DNA from: Aestuariibaculum lutulentum
GTDB lineage: Bacteria > Bacteroidota > Bacteroidia > Flavobacteriales > Flavobacteriaceae
DNA length: 64,000 bases
Reading direction: 5' to 3'
Assembly: GCF_032926325.1 (NCBI RefSeq)
Contig: NZ_CP136709.1
Location: 1,153,501-1,217,500 of the forward strand
Shown here: in pieces, positions 23,264 through 32,023 of the stretch
Position numbering within the stretch: position 1 is the first letter of the stretch
Layout of the letters: the number at the start of each line of letters is the position of its first letter
Notes under the pieces: generated by a model
Seen by the model: only the letters and a program-made list of their open reading frames with translations
What the model was told of the DNA's origin: nothing
Databases searched by the model: none
Position numbers and translations under genes: made by a program

Positions 23264-26047
23264 ATGAAAACAATTCTCCCTGTCTTGTTGTTGCTATGGT
23301 GTTTTGTATCCAATGCACAAACAAAAATTTCCGGTATTGTTAAGGATGATAACAACCTTCCGCTTCCAGGAGCGAACGTGGTGGTTGTAGGAACCTCTAC
23401 AGGAACCGTGAGTGATTTTGATGGAAATTTCAGTTTAACTGTAAATATGACTCCGCCGTTTAAAGTACAGGCCAGTAGTGTTGGTTTTGATACGGCTACA
23501 GAAGAAATAACAAAAGACGGGCAAATAATTACCTTCATATTAAAAGAAGGAACCTCATTAGATGAAGTGGTTATTTCAGCATCGCGAACTCCTGAACGTA
23601 TTTTTGAATCGCCCGTTACCGTGGAGCGTTTTGGGTTAAGAGATATCAAGAATACAACATCTGTTGATTTTTATGATGGCCTTGAAAATCTAAAAGGCGT
23701 TGATATCAACACCAATAGTTTAACCTTTAAATCGGTTAATACAAGAGGTTTTGCCACGTTTGCCAACAACCGCTTTATGCAATTGGTAGACGGTATGGAC
23801 AACTCCACTCCTGCCTTAAACTTCCCTATAGGAAATTTAGTGGGAATGACTGAAACTGATGTGGAAAGCGTTGAGCTACTTCCTGGTGCCTCTTCGGCAC
23901 TTTACGGAGCAAATGCCTTCAACGGTATTTTATTCATGAGAAGTAAAAATCCGTTTAAACACCACGGTATTAGTGCTTCAGTAAAACGCGGTATCACTTC
24001 GCAAAAAGCCGCAGGTGACAACCCATATACTGATGTTAGTTTTAGAGCTGCTCATAAATTCACAGAACACTTTGCTGCAAAAGTGAATTTCGGATATTTA
24101 AAAGGTACAGACTGGGCTGCAACCAGTGAAGCTGATAAAATGACACCTGGAGGTACCAGACTAAATCCAAATTACGATGGTATTAATGTTTATGGTGATG
24201 AAGTTTCTACGAATATAAAAGAAGTCGCCGTTGCTTTAGAAGGCTTAGGTATTTTACCAAGTGGCGCTAATGCCCTTGTGCCTTCAGTAGATGTTAGTAG
24301 AACAGGATATAACGAAAAGTATTTGACCGATTATAATGCTGAGAGTGTTAAAGCGGACTGGGGACTATATTTCAGACCTTGGGCTAACGATTTCGAAATT
24401 CAGTATGTTGGAAAAGTAGGTACAGGAACAACCTTGTATCAGGGCACTAATCGCTACTATATTGATGGTTTCTTTCAACAACAACATAAATTAGAAGTTA
24501 AAAACGATAATTTTTTCGTTAGAACCTATGTTGTAACCGATAAAGCGGGAGACTCTTACGACATGGTATTTACCGGAATAAACATTAACCGTGCATGGAA
24601 GGACGATGAAACCTGGTTTGGTGAATATGCGGGAACTTTTGTTCAGGCAACTCTTGGTGGCGCTACCGAAGAACAGGCACATGCTATGGCTAGGTCTGTT
24701 GCAGATACAGGACGTTACCTTCCTGGAACTCCACAATACATCGCAGCGTTTAACAAAAGTATTAATGACCCTGATTTATCTACCGGATCAAAATTCCAGG
24801 ATGCCTCAGAATATTACCATACCGATGCCAATTACAACTTTAGCCATTTGATAGACTGGGCTGAAATTCAGGTTGGTGGTTCATACAGAAAATACAGTTT
24901 AAACTCCTTCGGAACTATTTATACTGACACCGACGGAACAATTGATTACTCAGAATATGGTATTTACACCCAAATTCAGAAAGCCTTTGATTTAAATGAA
25001 AGCTTAAATCTGAAATTAACCGGGTCTATTCGTTATGATAAATCCGAATTTTTCGATGGATTTTATTCTCCAAGACTTTCAGCAGGTTTAACGATTAATA
25101 AAGACCACAACATTAGAGCCTCCGTTCAAACTGGGTTTAGAAATCCAACTACTCAGGATTTGTTCATCGGACTTGATGCCGGACGTGCCATCTTGGTAGG
25201 ATCGGCACCAGAGAATTTAGACCGATGGTCAAGAACCTATAATGTTAGCGCCACAGGCCAAACTCTGTACGGACAACCTGCAACCATTACCCAAACAGGA
25301 GCTGTCGCTTATAACAACTCTTACACATCAAGCTCAGTTGCCTTATTAGGCGAAACCGGAGACCCAAGTGTTTTAGAAATTTCTAATCCAGAACTTGTTA
25401 AACCTGAAAAAGTAACTTCAGGTGAAATTGGTTATCGTGGAAAAATAAACAATTTCGTAATCGACTTTAGTGCTTATTACAACTCTTACAAAGACTTCCT
25501 TTCACAAGAAGTTGTGGTTTCTCCTTACTATGGAACTGTGGGAGATGGAGGCTTATCAGTAGCTGCAATTTCGAATAGTGACTTCCAGGCCTATAGCACA
25601 TATACCAATTCGCCTGCTAATGTTAATTCATATGGAGCATCTATAAGTGTATCGACTAAACTTTTTGGTAATTACGATTTAAGCGGAAGTTACACCTATG
25701 CTAAATTAGATTTCGATCAAAGTAAATATCCAGACTTCACTACGTTCTTCAATACGCCAGAGCATAAATTCAAAGCTTCATTTGGTAATCCGGAAGTTAT
25801 TAAAAACTTAGGATTCAATATCTCTTATAGATTTAGTGATGATTACTATTGGGAAGCAACCTTCGGAAATGGAGCCATTCCGGAATTTAATGTGTTAGAT
25901 GCTCAAATTAGTTATACGGTTCCTAAGTTAAAATCTCAGTTTAAAATAGGAGGAACAAACCTAACAGGCAAAGAATATTATACCGCCTTTGGTACGGGTT
26001 ACATCGGGTCTATGTTCTACGCTTCGTGGGTAATTAATAACTTATAA
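23264..26047 (+). CDS. TonB-dependent outer-membrane receptor (paralogue 2)
   Basis: A 927-residue receptor with signal peptide ~1-18 (FVSNAQ). A carboxypeptidase-regulatory-like domain (KISGIVKDDNNLPLPGANVVV), a TonB-box-like segment (DEVVISASR), a plug (LPGASSALYGANAFNGILFM) and a beta-barrel ending SWVINNL follow in order. It is collinear with the preceding receptor, so the pair arose by tandem duplication, but the extracellular loops differ (for example ~residues 640-720), suggesting different ligands or variants. Only one base separates its stop from the next ATG, so it is cotranscribed with the SGNH-hydrolase lipoprotein, which probably works on the same substrate. Confidence 0.91.
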   Translation: MKTILPVLLLLWCFVSNAQTKISGIVKDDNNLPLPGANVVVVGTSTGTVSDFDGNFSLTVNMTPPFKVQASSVGFDTATEEITKDGQIITFILKEGTSLDEVVISASRTPERIFESPVTVERFGLRDIKNTTSVDFYDGLENLKGVDINTNSLTFKSVNTRGFATFANNRFMQLVDGMDNSTPALNFPIGNLVGMTETDVESVELLPGASSALYGANAFNGILFMRSKNPFKHHGISASVKRGITSQKAAGDNPYTDVSFRAAHKFTEHFAAKVNFGYLKGTDWAATSEADKMTPGGTRLNPNYDGINVYGDEVSTNIKEVAVALEGLGILPSGANALVPSVDVSRTGYNEKYLTDYNAESVKADWGLYFRPWANDFEIQYVGKVGTGTTLYQGTNRYYIDGFFQQQHKLEVKNDNFFVRTYVVTDKAGDSYDMVFTGININRAWKDDETWFGEYAGTFVQATLGGATEEQAHAMARSVADTGRYLPGTPQYIAAFNKSINDPDLSTGSKFQDASEYYHTDANYNFSHLIDWAEIQVGGSYRKYSLNSFGTIYTDTDGTIDYSEYGIYTQIQKAFDLNESLNLKLTGSIRYDKSEFFDGFYSPRLSAGLTINKDHNIRASVQTGFRNPTTQDLFIGLDAGRAILVGSAPENLDRWSRTYNVSATGQTLYGQPATITQTGAVAYNNSYTSSSVALLGETGDPSVLEISNPELVKPEKVTSGEIGYRGKINNFVIDFSAYYNSYKDFLSQEVVVSPYYGTVGDGGLSVAAISNSDFQAYSTYTNSPANVNSYGASISVSTKLFGNYDLSGSYTYAKLDFDQSKYPDFTTFFNTPEHKFKASFGNPEVIKNLGFNISYRFSDDYYWEATFGNGAIPEFNVLDAQISYTVPKLKSQFKIGGTNLTGKEYYTAFGTGYIGSMFYASWVINNL

Positions 26048-26048
26048 A

Positions 26049-27593
26049 ATGAAAATCATGAAATTAAAATATATTGCCCTGTTATTAATTACAACCGGGC
26101 TTACAGCTTGTAACGATTTGGAAGATGTTAACCGTGAAGAAGCAGAAGTTATTCTTCCGGCATTAACCTCAGGAACAGCCGATTTTTCAACTTATGTATC
26201 TTTAGGAAATTCACTTACGGCTGGTTATACCGATAACGCTCTGTTTATTGCCGCTCAGGAAAATTCAATTCCCAATATCCTGGCTTCAAAATTTGCATTA
26301 GCTGGAGGAGGTGAATTTAAACAACCTTTAATGAACGATAATTACGGCGGATTAGCTTACGGAGGTACCCGAATAGCAGATCCTCGTTTAGTTTTTAACG
26401 GCTCAGGTCCTGCTTCTTTAGAATCTGTAATTGGTTCTATAAACGTTTCAACAGATTTAGCATTAAATAATCCAACAGGGCCATTTAATAATATGGGGGT
26501 GCCGGGAGCAAAATCCTATCATTTATTATATGATGGCTTAGGAAATCCTTCAGGGTTACTAACAGACCCAATGACAGCCAATCCATATTTTGTACGAATG
26601 GCATCGAGTACCTCAGCTACTGTATTGGGTGATGCTATGGCACAATCGCCGACATTCTTTTCTTTGTGGATAGGAAATAACGATGTTTTAGGCTATGCCT
26701 TATCTGGAGGAGATGGTAGCAATCCAATTACACCATTAGATGGCGCTATAGGCGTTGGGTTTACTCAAACTTACGGAGCTATTATTGCAACACTAACCTC
26801 ACAAGGAGCAAAAGGTGTTGTGGCTAATATTCCCGATGTGATCAGTATTCCACACTTTACAACAGTACCTCACAATCCAATTCCATTAGATGCTGCAACT
26901 GCAACTTACTTAAATAGTACATCGGCTTACGGTGCTTACAATGCGGGTATTATTCAAGCATTTGCTTATCTCGTTGGAAATGGTTTAATGACCCAGGATG
27001 CAGCAGATGCTGAAATTGCTAAAAGAACCATAACATTTGAAGCTGACACAACCAATGCAGTAGTTATTATGGATGAATACTTAACTGATTTAACGGGTTT
27101 AAATCCAGCTTTAGTAAGCATGAGACAGGCAACTGCCGATGACTTATTAGTGCTAACGGCTTCAACGTTTATAGGTACCGAAGCTGTTCCTGGAAATCCC
27201 CAAACCGTTAATGGAGTTGCCATTCCTTTAGCCGATAAATGGGTTTTAACACCTGAAGAACAAGAAGAAATAGCTACGGCAACTTCAACCTTTAATGCCA
27301 TTATTGATAATGTAAGACAACAAGCCGGATTAGCAATGGTAGATACCAATTCTATACTAAATCAATTGGCAAATGGCGGTGTAACAAGTGGAGATTATAC
27401 TTTAACCTCTAATTTAGTTGTTGGTGGAGCCTTTTCTTTAGATGGGGTGCATTTAACTGCCAGAGGTTATGCTTATTTAGCTAACGAATTTATGAAAGCT
27501 ATAGATGCGACCTACAATTCCAATTTTGTAGATTCAGGACAATTGGTTGATATAGGAAATTACCCAACGAATTATTCGCCAACACTGCAATAA
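26049..27593 (+). CDS. SGNH/GDSL-hydrolase family lipoprotein
   Basis: A 514-residue lipoprotein (LTAC, lipidated Cys21). SGNH blocks are visible: block I SLGNSLTAGY with nucleophile Ser55 (the usual GDS is GNS), block II Gly in NMGVPGAKS, block III GNND (209-212), and block V DGVHLTARGYAYLAN with the catalytic Asp and His. These support an esterase or lipase-like hydrolase. At ~514 residues it is about twice the minimal SGNH size, with insertions between blocks III and V. It directly follows TonB receptor 2, so ester-containing ligands (acylated glycans, lipids or esterified siderophores) are plausible substrates; this is inference. Confidence 0.86.
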   Translation: MKIMKLKYIALLLITTGLTACNDLEDVNREEAEVILPALTSGTADFSTYVSLGNSLTAGYTDNALFIAAQENSIPNILASKFALAGGGEFKQPLMNDNYGGLAYGGTRIADPRLVFNGSGPASLESVIGSINVSTDLALNNPTGPFNNMGVPGAKSYHLLYDGLGNPSGLLTDPMTANPYFVRMASSTSATVLGDAMAQSPTFFSLWIGNNDVLGYALSGGDGSNPITPLDGAIGVGFTQTYGAIIATLTSQGAKGVVANIPDVISIPHFTTVPHNPIPLDAATATYLNSTSAYGAYNAGIIQAFAYLVGNGLMTQDAADAEIAKRTITFEADTTNAVVIMDEYLTDLTGLNPALVSMRQATADDLLVLTASTFIGTEAVPGNPQTVNGVAIPLADKWVLTPEEQEEIATATSTFNAIIDNVRQQAGLAMVDTNSILNQLANGGVTSGDYTLTSNLVVGGAFSLDGVHLTARGYAYLANEFMKAIDATYNSNFVDSGQLVDIGNYPTNYSPTLQ

Positions 27594-27616
27594 CAAGACT
27601 TTTAATAATAAAATTT

Positions 27617-27639
27617 AACACCTTCAAAATGAGGGTGTT
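27617..27639 (+). terminator. Terminator after the TonB receptor-SGNH operon
   Basis: A 9-bp stem (AACACCTTC with GAGGGTGTT, one wobble), a 5-nt loop and a seven-T tail directly follow the SGNH gene. Confidence 0.8.
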
Positions 27640-27691
27640 TTTTTATTCTAAAAAACCTGAAAAAACAACTTTCTTTTTAAATTAAAAAAAT

Positions 27692-27699
27692 TATCTTTG
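27692..27699 (+). promoter_or_regulatory. -7 box of atpD-atpC
   Basis: TATCTTTG matches TAnnTTTG and is followed by CAG; it lies 61 bp before the atpD ATG and after the upstream terminator. The -33 region is not a clear TTTG. Confidence 0.55.
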
Positions 27700-27759
27700 C
27701 AGCCGAAAACTAGAAGTGTTTTCATTGAATTAAAACGCATAATATTAAACATATAAGTA

Positions 27760-29268
27760 ATGTCTAAAGTTACAGGTAAAGTTGCACAAATAGTAGGTCC
27801 GGTTATCGACGTTGAGTTTGGAGCTGGTTCAGAACTTCCAAAAATTTATGATTCATTAGAAATTAAGAAAGCTGATGGTTCTACATTAGTATTAGAAGTA
27901 CAGTCTCACATTGGTGAAGACACCGTACGTACAATTGCTATGGATTCTTCTGATGGTTTAAGCAGAGGAACTGAGGTTGTTGCAACTGGAGCACCTATAC
28001 AAATGCCGATTGGAGATGATGTTTACGGACGTTTATTCAATGTAATTGGTGATGCCATCGACGGTCTTGGAAATTTACCAAAAGCTGGTGAAGCTGGTTT
28101 ACCAATTCACAGAGAAGCACCAAAATTCGAAGATTTATCTACTTCTACTGAAGTTTTATTTACAGGTATTAAAGTAATCGACTTAATTGAGCCTTACGCA
28201 AAAGGAGGTAAAATTGGATTATTTGGTGGTGCCGGTGTAGGTAAAACAGTATTAATTCAGGAGTTAATTAACAATATTGCAAAAGGTCACGGTGGTTTAT
28301 CAGTATTTGCTGGTGTAGGTGAGAGAACTCGTGAAGGAAACGACCTTTTAAGAGAGATGTTAGAGTCTGGAATTATCCGTTACGGTGAAGACTTTATGCA
28401 CTCTATGGAAGCTGGAGGATGGGATTTATCTAAAGTTGATAAATCTAAAATGAAAGAATCTAAAGCAACATTCGTATTCGGACAAATGAATGAGCCACCA
28501 GGAGCACGTGCACGTGTTGCCTTATCTGGTTTAACAATTGCTGAATATTTCCGTGATGGTGCTGGAGACGGACAAGGAAAAGACGTACTTTTCTTCGTAG
28601 ATAACATCTTCCGTTTTACACAAGCTGGTTCTGAGGTATCTGCATTATTAGGTCGTATGCCTTCTGCAGTAGGTTACCAACCAACATTAGCAACAGAGAT
28701 GGGTGCGATGCAAGAGCGTATTACTTCAACTAAAAAAGGATCGATTACATCTGTACAGGCGGTTTACGTACCTGCGGATGATTTAACTGACCCGGCGCCT
28801 GCTACAACTTTCGCCCACTTAGATGCAACAACCGTATTATCTCGTAAAATTGCCGAGTTAGGTATTTATCCTGCGGTAGATCCATTAGATTCTACTTCTC
28901 GTATCTTAACTGCTGATATTTTAGGAAAAGAGCACTACGACTGTGCACAACGTGTAAAAGAGTTATTACAACGTTACAAAGAATTACAAGATATTATTGC
29001 TATCCTTGGTATGGAGGAGTTATCTGAAGAAGATAAATTAGCTGTATCTCGTGCTAGACGTGTTCAACGTTTCTTATCTCAACCATTCCACGTAGCAGAG
29101 CAGTTTACTGGTATCCCTGGGGTGTTAGTAGATATTAAAGAAACTATTAAAGGATTTAACATGATTATGGATGGTGAATTAGATCACTTACCAGAAGCAG
29201 CGTTCAACCTTAAAGGAACTATTGAAGAAGCAATCGAGGCTGGAGAGAAAATGTTAGCTGAAGCTTAA
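27760..29268 (+). CDS. atpD: F1F0 ATP synthase subunit beta
   Basis: A 502-residue catalytic subunit of the F1 head. Walker A is GGAGVGKTVLIQ; GERTREGNDL is the adenine/beta-specific segment; catalytic Glu and Arg surroundings (FVFGQMNEPPGARARVALSGL; LLGRMPSAVGYQPTLATEMG) and Walker B (VLFFVDNIFRF) are all intact. The codon bias is visibly more regular than its neighbours, as expected for a highly expressed gene. Together with atpC it stands apart from the other atp genes, an arrangement usual in Bacteroidota. Confidence 0.99.
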   Translation: MSKVTGKVAQIVGPVIDVEFGAGSELPKIYDSLEIKKADGSTLVLEVQSHIGEDTVRTIAMDSSDGLSRGTEVVATGAPIQMPIGDDVYGRLFNVIGDAIDGLGNLPKAGEAGLPIHREAPKFEDLSTSTEVLFTGIKVIDLIEPYAKGGKIGLFGGAGVGKTVLIQELINNIAKGHGGLSVFAGVGERTREGNDLLREMLESGIIRYGEDFMHSMEAGGWDLSKVDKSKMKESKATFVFGQMNEPPGARARVALSGLTIAEYFRDGAGDGQGKDVLFFVDNIFRFTQAGSEVSALLGRMPSAVGYQPTLATEMGAMQERITSTKKGSITSVQAVYVPADDLTDPAPATTFAHLDATTVLSRKIAELGIYPAVDPLDSTSRILTADILGKEHYDCAQRVKELLQRYKELQDIIAILGMEELSEEDKLAVSRARRVQRFLSQPFHVAEQFTGIPGVLVDIKETIKGFNMIMDGELDHLPEAAFNLKGTIEEAIEAGEKMLAEA

Positions 29269-29294
29269 TATTCAATAGAAAATTATAAAACATT

Positions 29295-29588
29295 ATGAAT
29301 TTAGAAATTGTATCACCAGAAGCTACCCTATTTAACTCAGAAGTTGATTCTGTAGCATTACCTGGTATTAATGGTGAGTTTCAGATTTTAAATGACCACG
29401 CCGCAATCGTGTCTATTTTAACTGAAGGAACCATTAAAATTCATACACATACACAAAGCCACCTGGTTTTTGATGCGTTACATTCTGAAGTTAATCCTCA
29501 CCATGATGATGACAAAGTTTTAACCTTAAAAATCAAATCTGGTACTGTTGAAATGAAAGATAATAAAGTGATTGTTTTAGTTGACTAA
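29295..29588 (+). CDS. atpC: F1F0 ATP synthase subunit epsilon (short form)
   Basis: A 97-residue protein containing only the N-terminal beta-sandwich domain (MNLEIVSPEATLFNSEVDSVALPGINGEFQILNDHAAIVSIL), the part that contacts the c-ring and gamma. The C-terminal inhibitory helices of E. coli epsilon (~139 residues) are absent, as is common in Flavobacteriia, so epsilon-mediated inhibition of ATP hydrolysis is not expected. An insert with HHDDD (~75-79) interrupts the sandwich. It starts 26 bp after atpD and ends at a strong terminator. Confidence 0.95.
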   Translation: MNLEIVSPEATLFNSEVDSVALPGINGEFQILNDHAAIVSILTEGTIKIHTHTQSHLVFDALHSEVNPHHDDDKVLTLKIKSGTVEMKDNKVIVLVD

Positions 29589-29609
29589 ACCTTCCTTTAT
29601 TCAGAATAA

Positions 29610-29640
29610 AAAAACGCGAAACTAAATGTTTCGCGTTTTT
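29610..29640 (+). terminator. Rho-independent terminator after atpC
   Basis: A perfect 13-bp stem (AAAAACGCGAAAC with GTTTCGCGTTTTT), a 5-nt loop and a T-rich tail. The symmetrical A/T flanks also let it work for the convergent umuD-like gene. Confidence 0.9.
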
Positions 29641-29665
29641 TGTTTTATAAATCTTTTGAAGAATG

Positions 29666-30112
29666 TTACACTTTCTTAATCACATTGGTGACGATACCCC
29701 AGATAATAAATTCATTCTCATCTGTAATTTTAATAATCGGGTAATTTGGGTTTTCGGGTTTTAACCACACTTCGCCCTGCTCTACGCGTAATCGCTTTAC
29801 TGTAAATTCACCGTCTAAAAAACAAACGGCTATTCGGTTATTTTGAGGTTCAAGGCTACGGTCAATAACAAGTAAGTCGTTATCTTCTAATCCTGCTCCT
29901 ATCATACTTTGTCCACTAACACGGGCAAAAAAGGTTGTTTCCCTATTTCTAACCAACTCTTTATCTAAAGATAACCGTTGTTCGCTAAAATCTTCTGCCG
30001 GCGCCGGAAATCCACAAGAAATTCCTGTATCAAAAAATATTGCACCAAGTTCGCCTGATGCTTCGGGTGTAAAAAAAGTTAAGCTATTAGAATCGTTTAC
30101 TATCATAACCAT
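29666..30112 (-). CDS. umuD: UmuD-like S24-family autoprotease (orphan)
   Basis: A 148-residue UmuD-type protein, the accessory subunit of SOS polymerase V. The autocleavage site is Cys33-Gly34 (ISCGFPAPAEDF). The catalytic Ser69 lies in SGQSM and Lys106 in VKRL. The spacings 33-69 and 69-106 are identical to E. coli UmuD (24-60-97). There is no DNA-binding domain, so it is not LexA. No umuC-like polymerase is adjacent: the next gene downstream is convergent atpC and the gene upstream is an acyltransferase-like membrane protein. The start may be Met1 or Met3; a TATATTTG box lies just upstream, giving a very short leader either way. Confidence 0.92.
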   Translation of the reverse strand: MVMIVNDSNSLTFFTPEASGELGAIFFDTGISCGFPAPAEDFSEQRLSLDKELVRNRETTFFARVSGQSMIGAGLEDNDLLVIDRSLEPQNNRIAVCFLDGEFTVKRLRVEQGEVWLKPENPNYPIIKITDENEFIIWGIVTNVIKKV

Positions 30113-30122
30113 GCATTTCCCT

Positions 30123-30130
30123 CAAATATA
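30123..30130 (-). promoter_or_regulatory. Candidate -7 box of the umuD-like gene
   Basis: Minus-strand TATATTTG matches TAnnTTTG and ends 10 bases before the first ATG. I see no obvious LexA-type palindrome in the ~80 bp upstream. Confidence 0.45.
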
Positions 30131-30191
30131 CACATTTAAATGATTTAATTGACTTGCACTACAACATTCACAACAAAATGAAAAACAGTCC

Positions 30192-31289
30192 TTAAACCTT
30201 GATAAAAATACCTTTTTTATACAAGTAATTTCCTAGCGCTAAATAGAACAAAACAACTACTAGAGCATAACATAATGATGCTAATTTAGCCTCTAAAAAA
30301 TCATATTGAAAAAACGTTGAATACAACCAGGAATGAATATTGGAATGTTCTCCTACAGGAATTAAATAAAAACTTTTTGCTATAAATCCTGATAGAAAAT
30401 AAATAGTTATGGCATTCATACCAACCTTTTTGAAAACTCTACCAAAATGCCAATGTTTCACATCTACTATATAATAAATAATTGCCAAAATAACTGTAGC
30501 ATAGCCAGCGGTAACCAATACAAAACTGCTACTCCACAACGCTTTATTTATTGGGAACCACAAACTAAATACATAACCTACAACCAAAAACAATAACCCT
30601 ATTGCTACTAATATTGAAGCTTTTCGCTCTATAGGTTTATCTAGAACCTTACCAATTAGCACGCCAAGTAAACATGTTGCTATTGCTGATACCGTTCCCA
30701 ATATGCCTTCAGGATCATAATCAGGTTTCCACATGTGGCCTCCTAAAACTATTGAATCAATGTACATCGACCAATTATTGGCAACTTTATCAAAGCTTGG
30801 AGCCATACCATTTGGCAATGGTACAAATCCCAATAACAACCAATAACTTAACAAAATACCAAGTGCAATACCTAAAAGGACTTTCCAATTATAATTTAAA
30901 TACAAAACTGCTGTAATAAAAAACACAATACCAATACGCTGTAAAACACCCATAAAACGGAAGCTTTCCCAACTCTGAATAAAAGGAAACGTTGGCATAA
31001 ATGCCCTTAAAAAAAGCCCTAAAGCTATTAACTTTAAACTTCGTATACCAATCTTTTTATAGGTCTGAATATTACCTTTCTTATTTTTATAAGCATAGTA
31101 AATCGATATTCCCACAATAAATAAAAAGAAAGGAAACACAAGATCGGTTGGTGTTAATCCGTGCCATTCGGCATGTAACAAAGGAGCGTAAACACTAGAC
31201 CAAGTACCCGGATTATTAACTAAAATCATGGCAACAATGGTCACACCTCTCAACAAATCTACTGATTGAATTCTTTGGCTTGCAGACAT
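30192..31289 (-). CDS. NagX/DUF5009-type (HGSNAT-like) membrane acyltransferase
   Basis: A 365-residue polytopic membrane protein with about ten hydrophobic segments. RIQSVDLLRGVTIVAMILVNNPG at the N-terminus and HAEWHGLTPTDLVFPFFLFIVG (~39-60) are hallmarks of the family related to human heparan-alpha-glucosaminide N-acetyltransferase. Bacterial members are often annotated as GlcNAc-related transporter NagX. It is the last gene of the minus-strand transcript with the LytS/LytTR pair (11-bp gap), and the divergent PUL handles amino sugars. A role in acetylating or moving glucosamine-type sugars across the inner membrane is therefore likely but unproven. Confidence 0.85.
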   Translation of the reverse strand: MSASQRIQSVDLLRGVTIVAMILVNNPGTWSSVYAPLLHAEWHGLTPTDLVFPFFLFIVGISIYYAYKNKKGNIQTYKKIGIRSLKLIALGLFLRAFMPTFPFIQSWESFRFMGVLQRIGIVFFITAVLYLNYNWKVLLGIALGILLSYWLLLGFVPLPNGMAPSFDKVANNWSMYIDSIVLGGHMWKPDYDPEGILGTVSAIATCLLGVLIGKVLDKPIERKASILVAIGLLFLVVGYVFSLWFPINKALWSSSFVLVTAGYATVILAIIYYIVDVKHWHFGRVFKKVGMNAITIYFLSGFIAKSFYLIPVGEHSNIHSWLYSTFFQYDFLEAKLASLCYALVVVLFYLALGNYLYKKGIFIKV

Positions 31290-31300
31290 TTTAAAACACT

Positions 31301-32023
31301 TTAATTTTCAGAATCTTCAACAGTATTTAAAATGCGTTCTCGTGTAATTTTCACATAATTTCTTCCAATAGGAATCTTTCTATTTGAAATTTCTACCATA
31401 TTACCTTCAACCGAATTTACTTTATTTATTGAAATGGTATAGGAACGATGCACACGCAGAAAATTGGATTGTGGTAATTCTTCCGAAATCGCCGTCAAAG
31501 ATTTATGTACCACGTAATCACCCAAAGTAGTAATGACTTTAATATAATCTTTTAAGCTTTCTATATATAAAATATCATTCAAATTCACCTTAACTAATTT
31601 CTTACCCACCTTTAAAAATAAATGCGGTTCCTGCTGAAATCCTATATCAGATGAAGAACTATTTAAATATACCTGCTGATAGACTTTATTAATGGTTTTT
31701 AAAAATCGATTAAAAGGAATTGGCTTTACAAGATAGTCTAAAACATCAAGTTCAAAACTCTTTACGGCGTATTCCCTGTACGCTGTTGTAATAACAATGT
31801 GAGGTTTATAGCTGAGATTTTCGATAAATGCAAAACCGTTAAGCTGTGGCATATTAATATCGAGGAAAACCACATCAATTTTTTCCTGCTCTAAAACACC
31901 ATAGGCTTTCAAAGGATTGGTAAAAGTTCCGACAATTTCAATATGATCGAAGTTCTTTAAATGATCTTCAATCACCTCAATAGCCAAGGCTTCATCATCA
32001 ATGATTACACATTTTATTTTCAT
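31301..32023 (-). CDS. LytTR-family response regulator
   Basis: A 240-residue regulator. Residues 1-~120 form a receiver domain: acidic pocket D9-D10, phospho-acceptor D55 in VVFLDINMPQ, and the Lys switch in DYLVKPIPF. Residues ~135-235 form a LytTR DNA-binding domain (LFLKVGKKLVKVNLNDILYIESLKDYIKV; FLRVHRSYTISINKV). Its start overlaps the stop of the histidine kinase by 4 bp. Since the pair is divergent from susC, it is the likely regulator of the amino-sugar PUL. Confidence 0.94.
   Translation of the reverse strand: MKIKCVIIDDEALAIEVIEDHLKNFDHIEIVGTFTNPLKAYGVLEQEKIDVVFLDINMPQLNGFAFIENLSYKPHIVITTAYREYAVKSFELDVLDYLVKPIPFNRFLKTINKVYQQVYLNSSSSDIGFQQEPHLFLKVGKKLVKVNLNDILYIESLKDYIKVITTLGDYVVHKSLTAISEELPQSNFLRVHRSYTISINKVNSVEGNMVEISNRKIPIGRNYVKITRERILNTVEDSEN

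Noticed and set aside
24591..24851. A plus-strand out-of-frame reading inside TonB receptor 2
   Set aside because: Internal to a conserved barrel; not a frameshift, since the main frame is continuous.
20237..26047. A SusC/SusD-type locus
   Set aside because: Neither receptor has the SusC plug hallmark or an adjacent SusD; the downstream lipoprotein is an SGNH hydrolase.
28380..28607. A minus-strand frame inside atpD
   Set aside because: Shadow of the strongly biased atpD codons; Ser/Pro/Lys-rich composition is typical of antisense frames.
29666..30112. LexA repressor
   Set aside because: No N-terminal winged-helix domain, and the spacing around Cys-Gly, Ser and Lys is that of UmuD.
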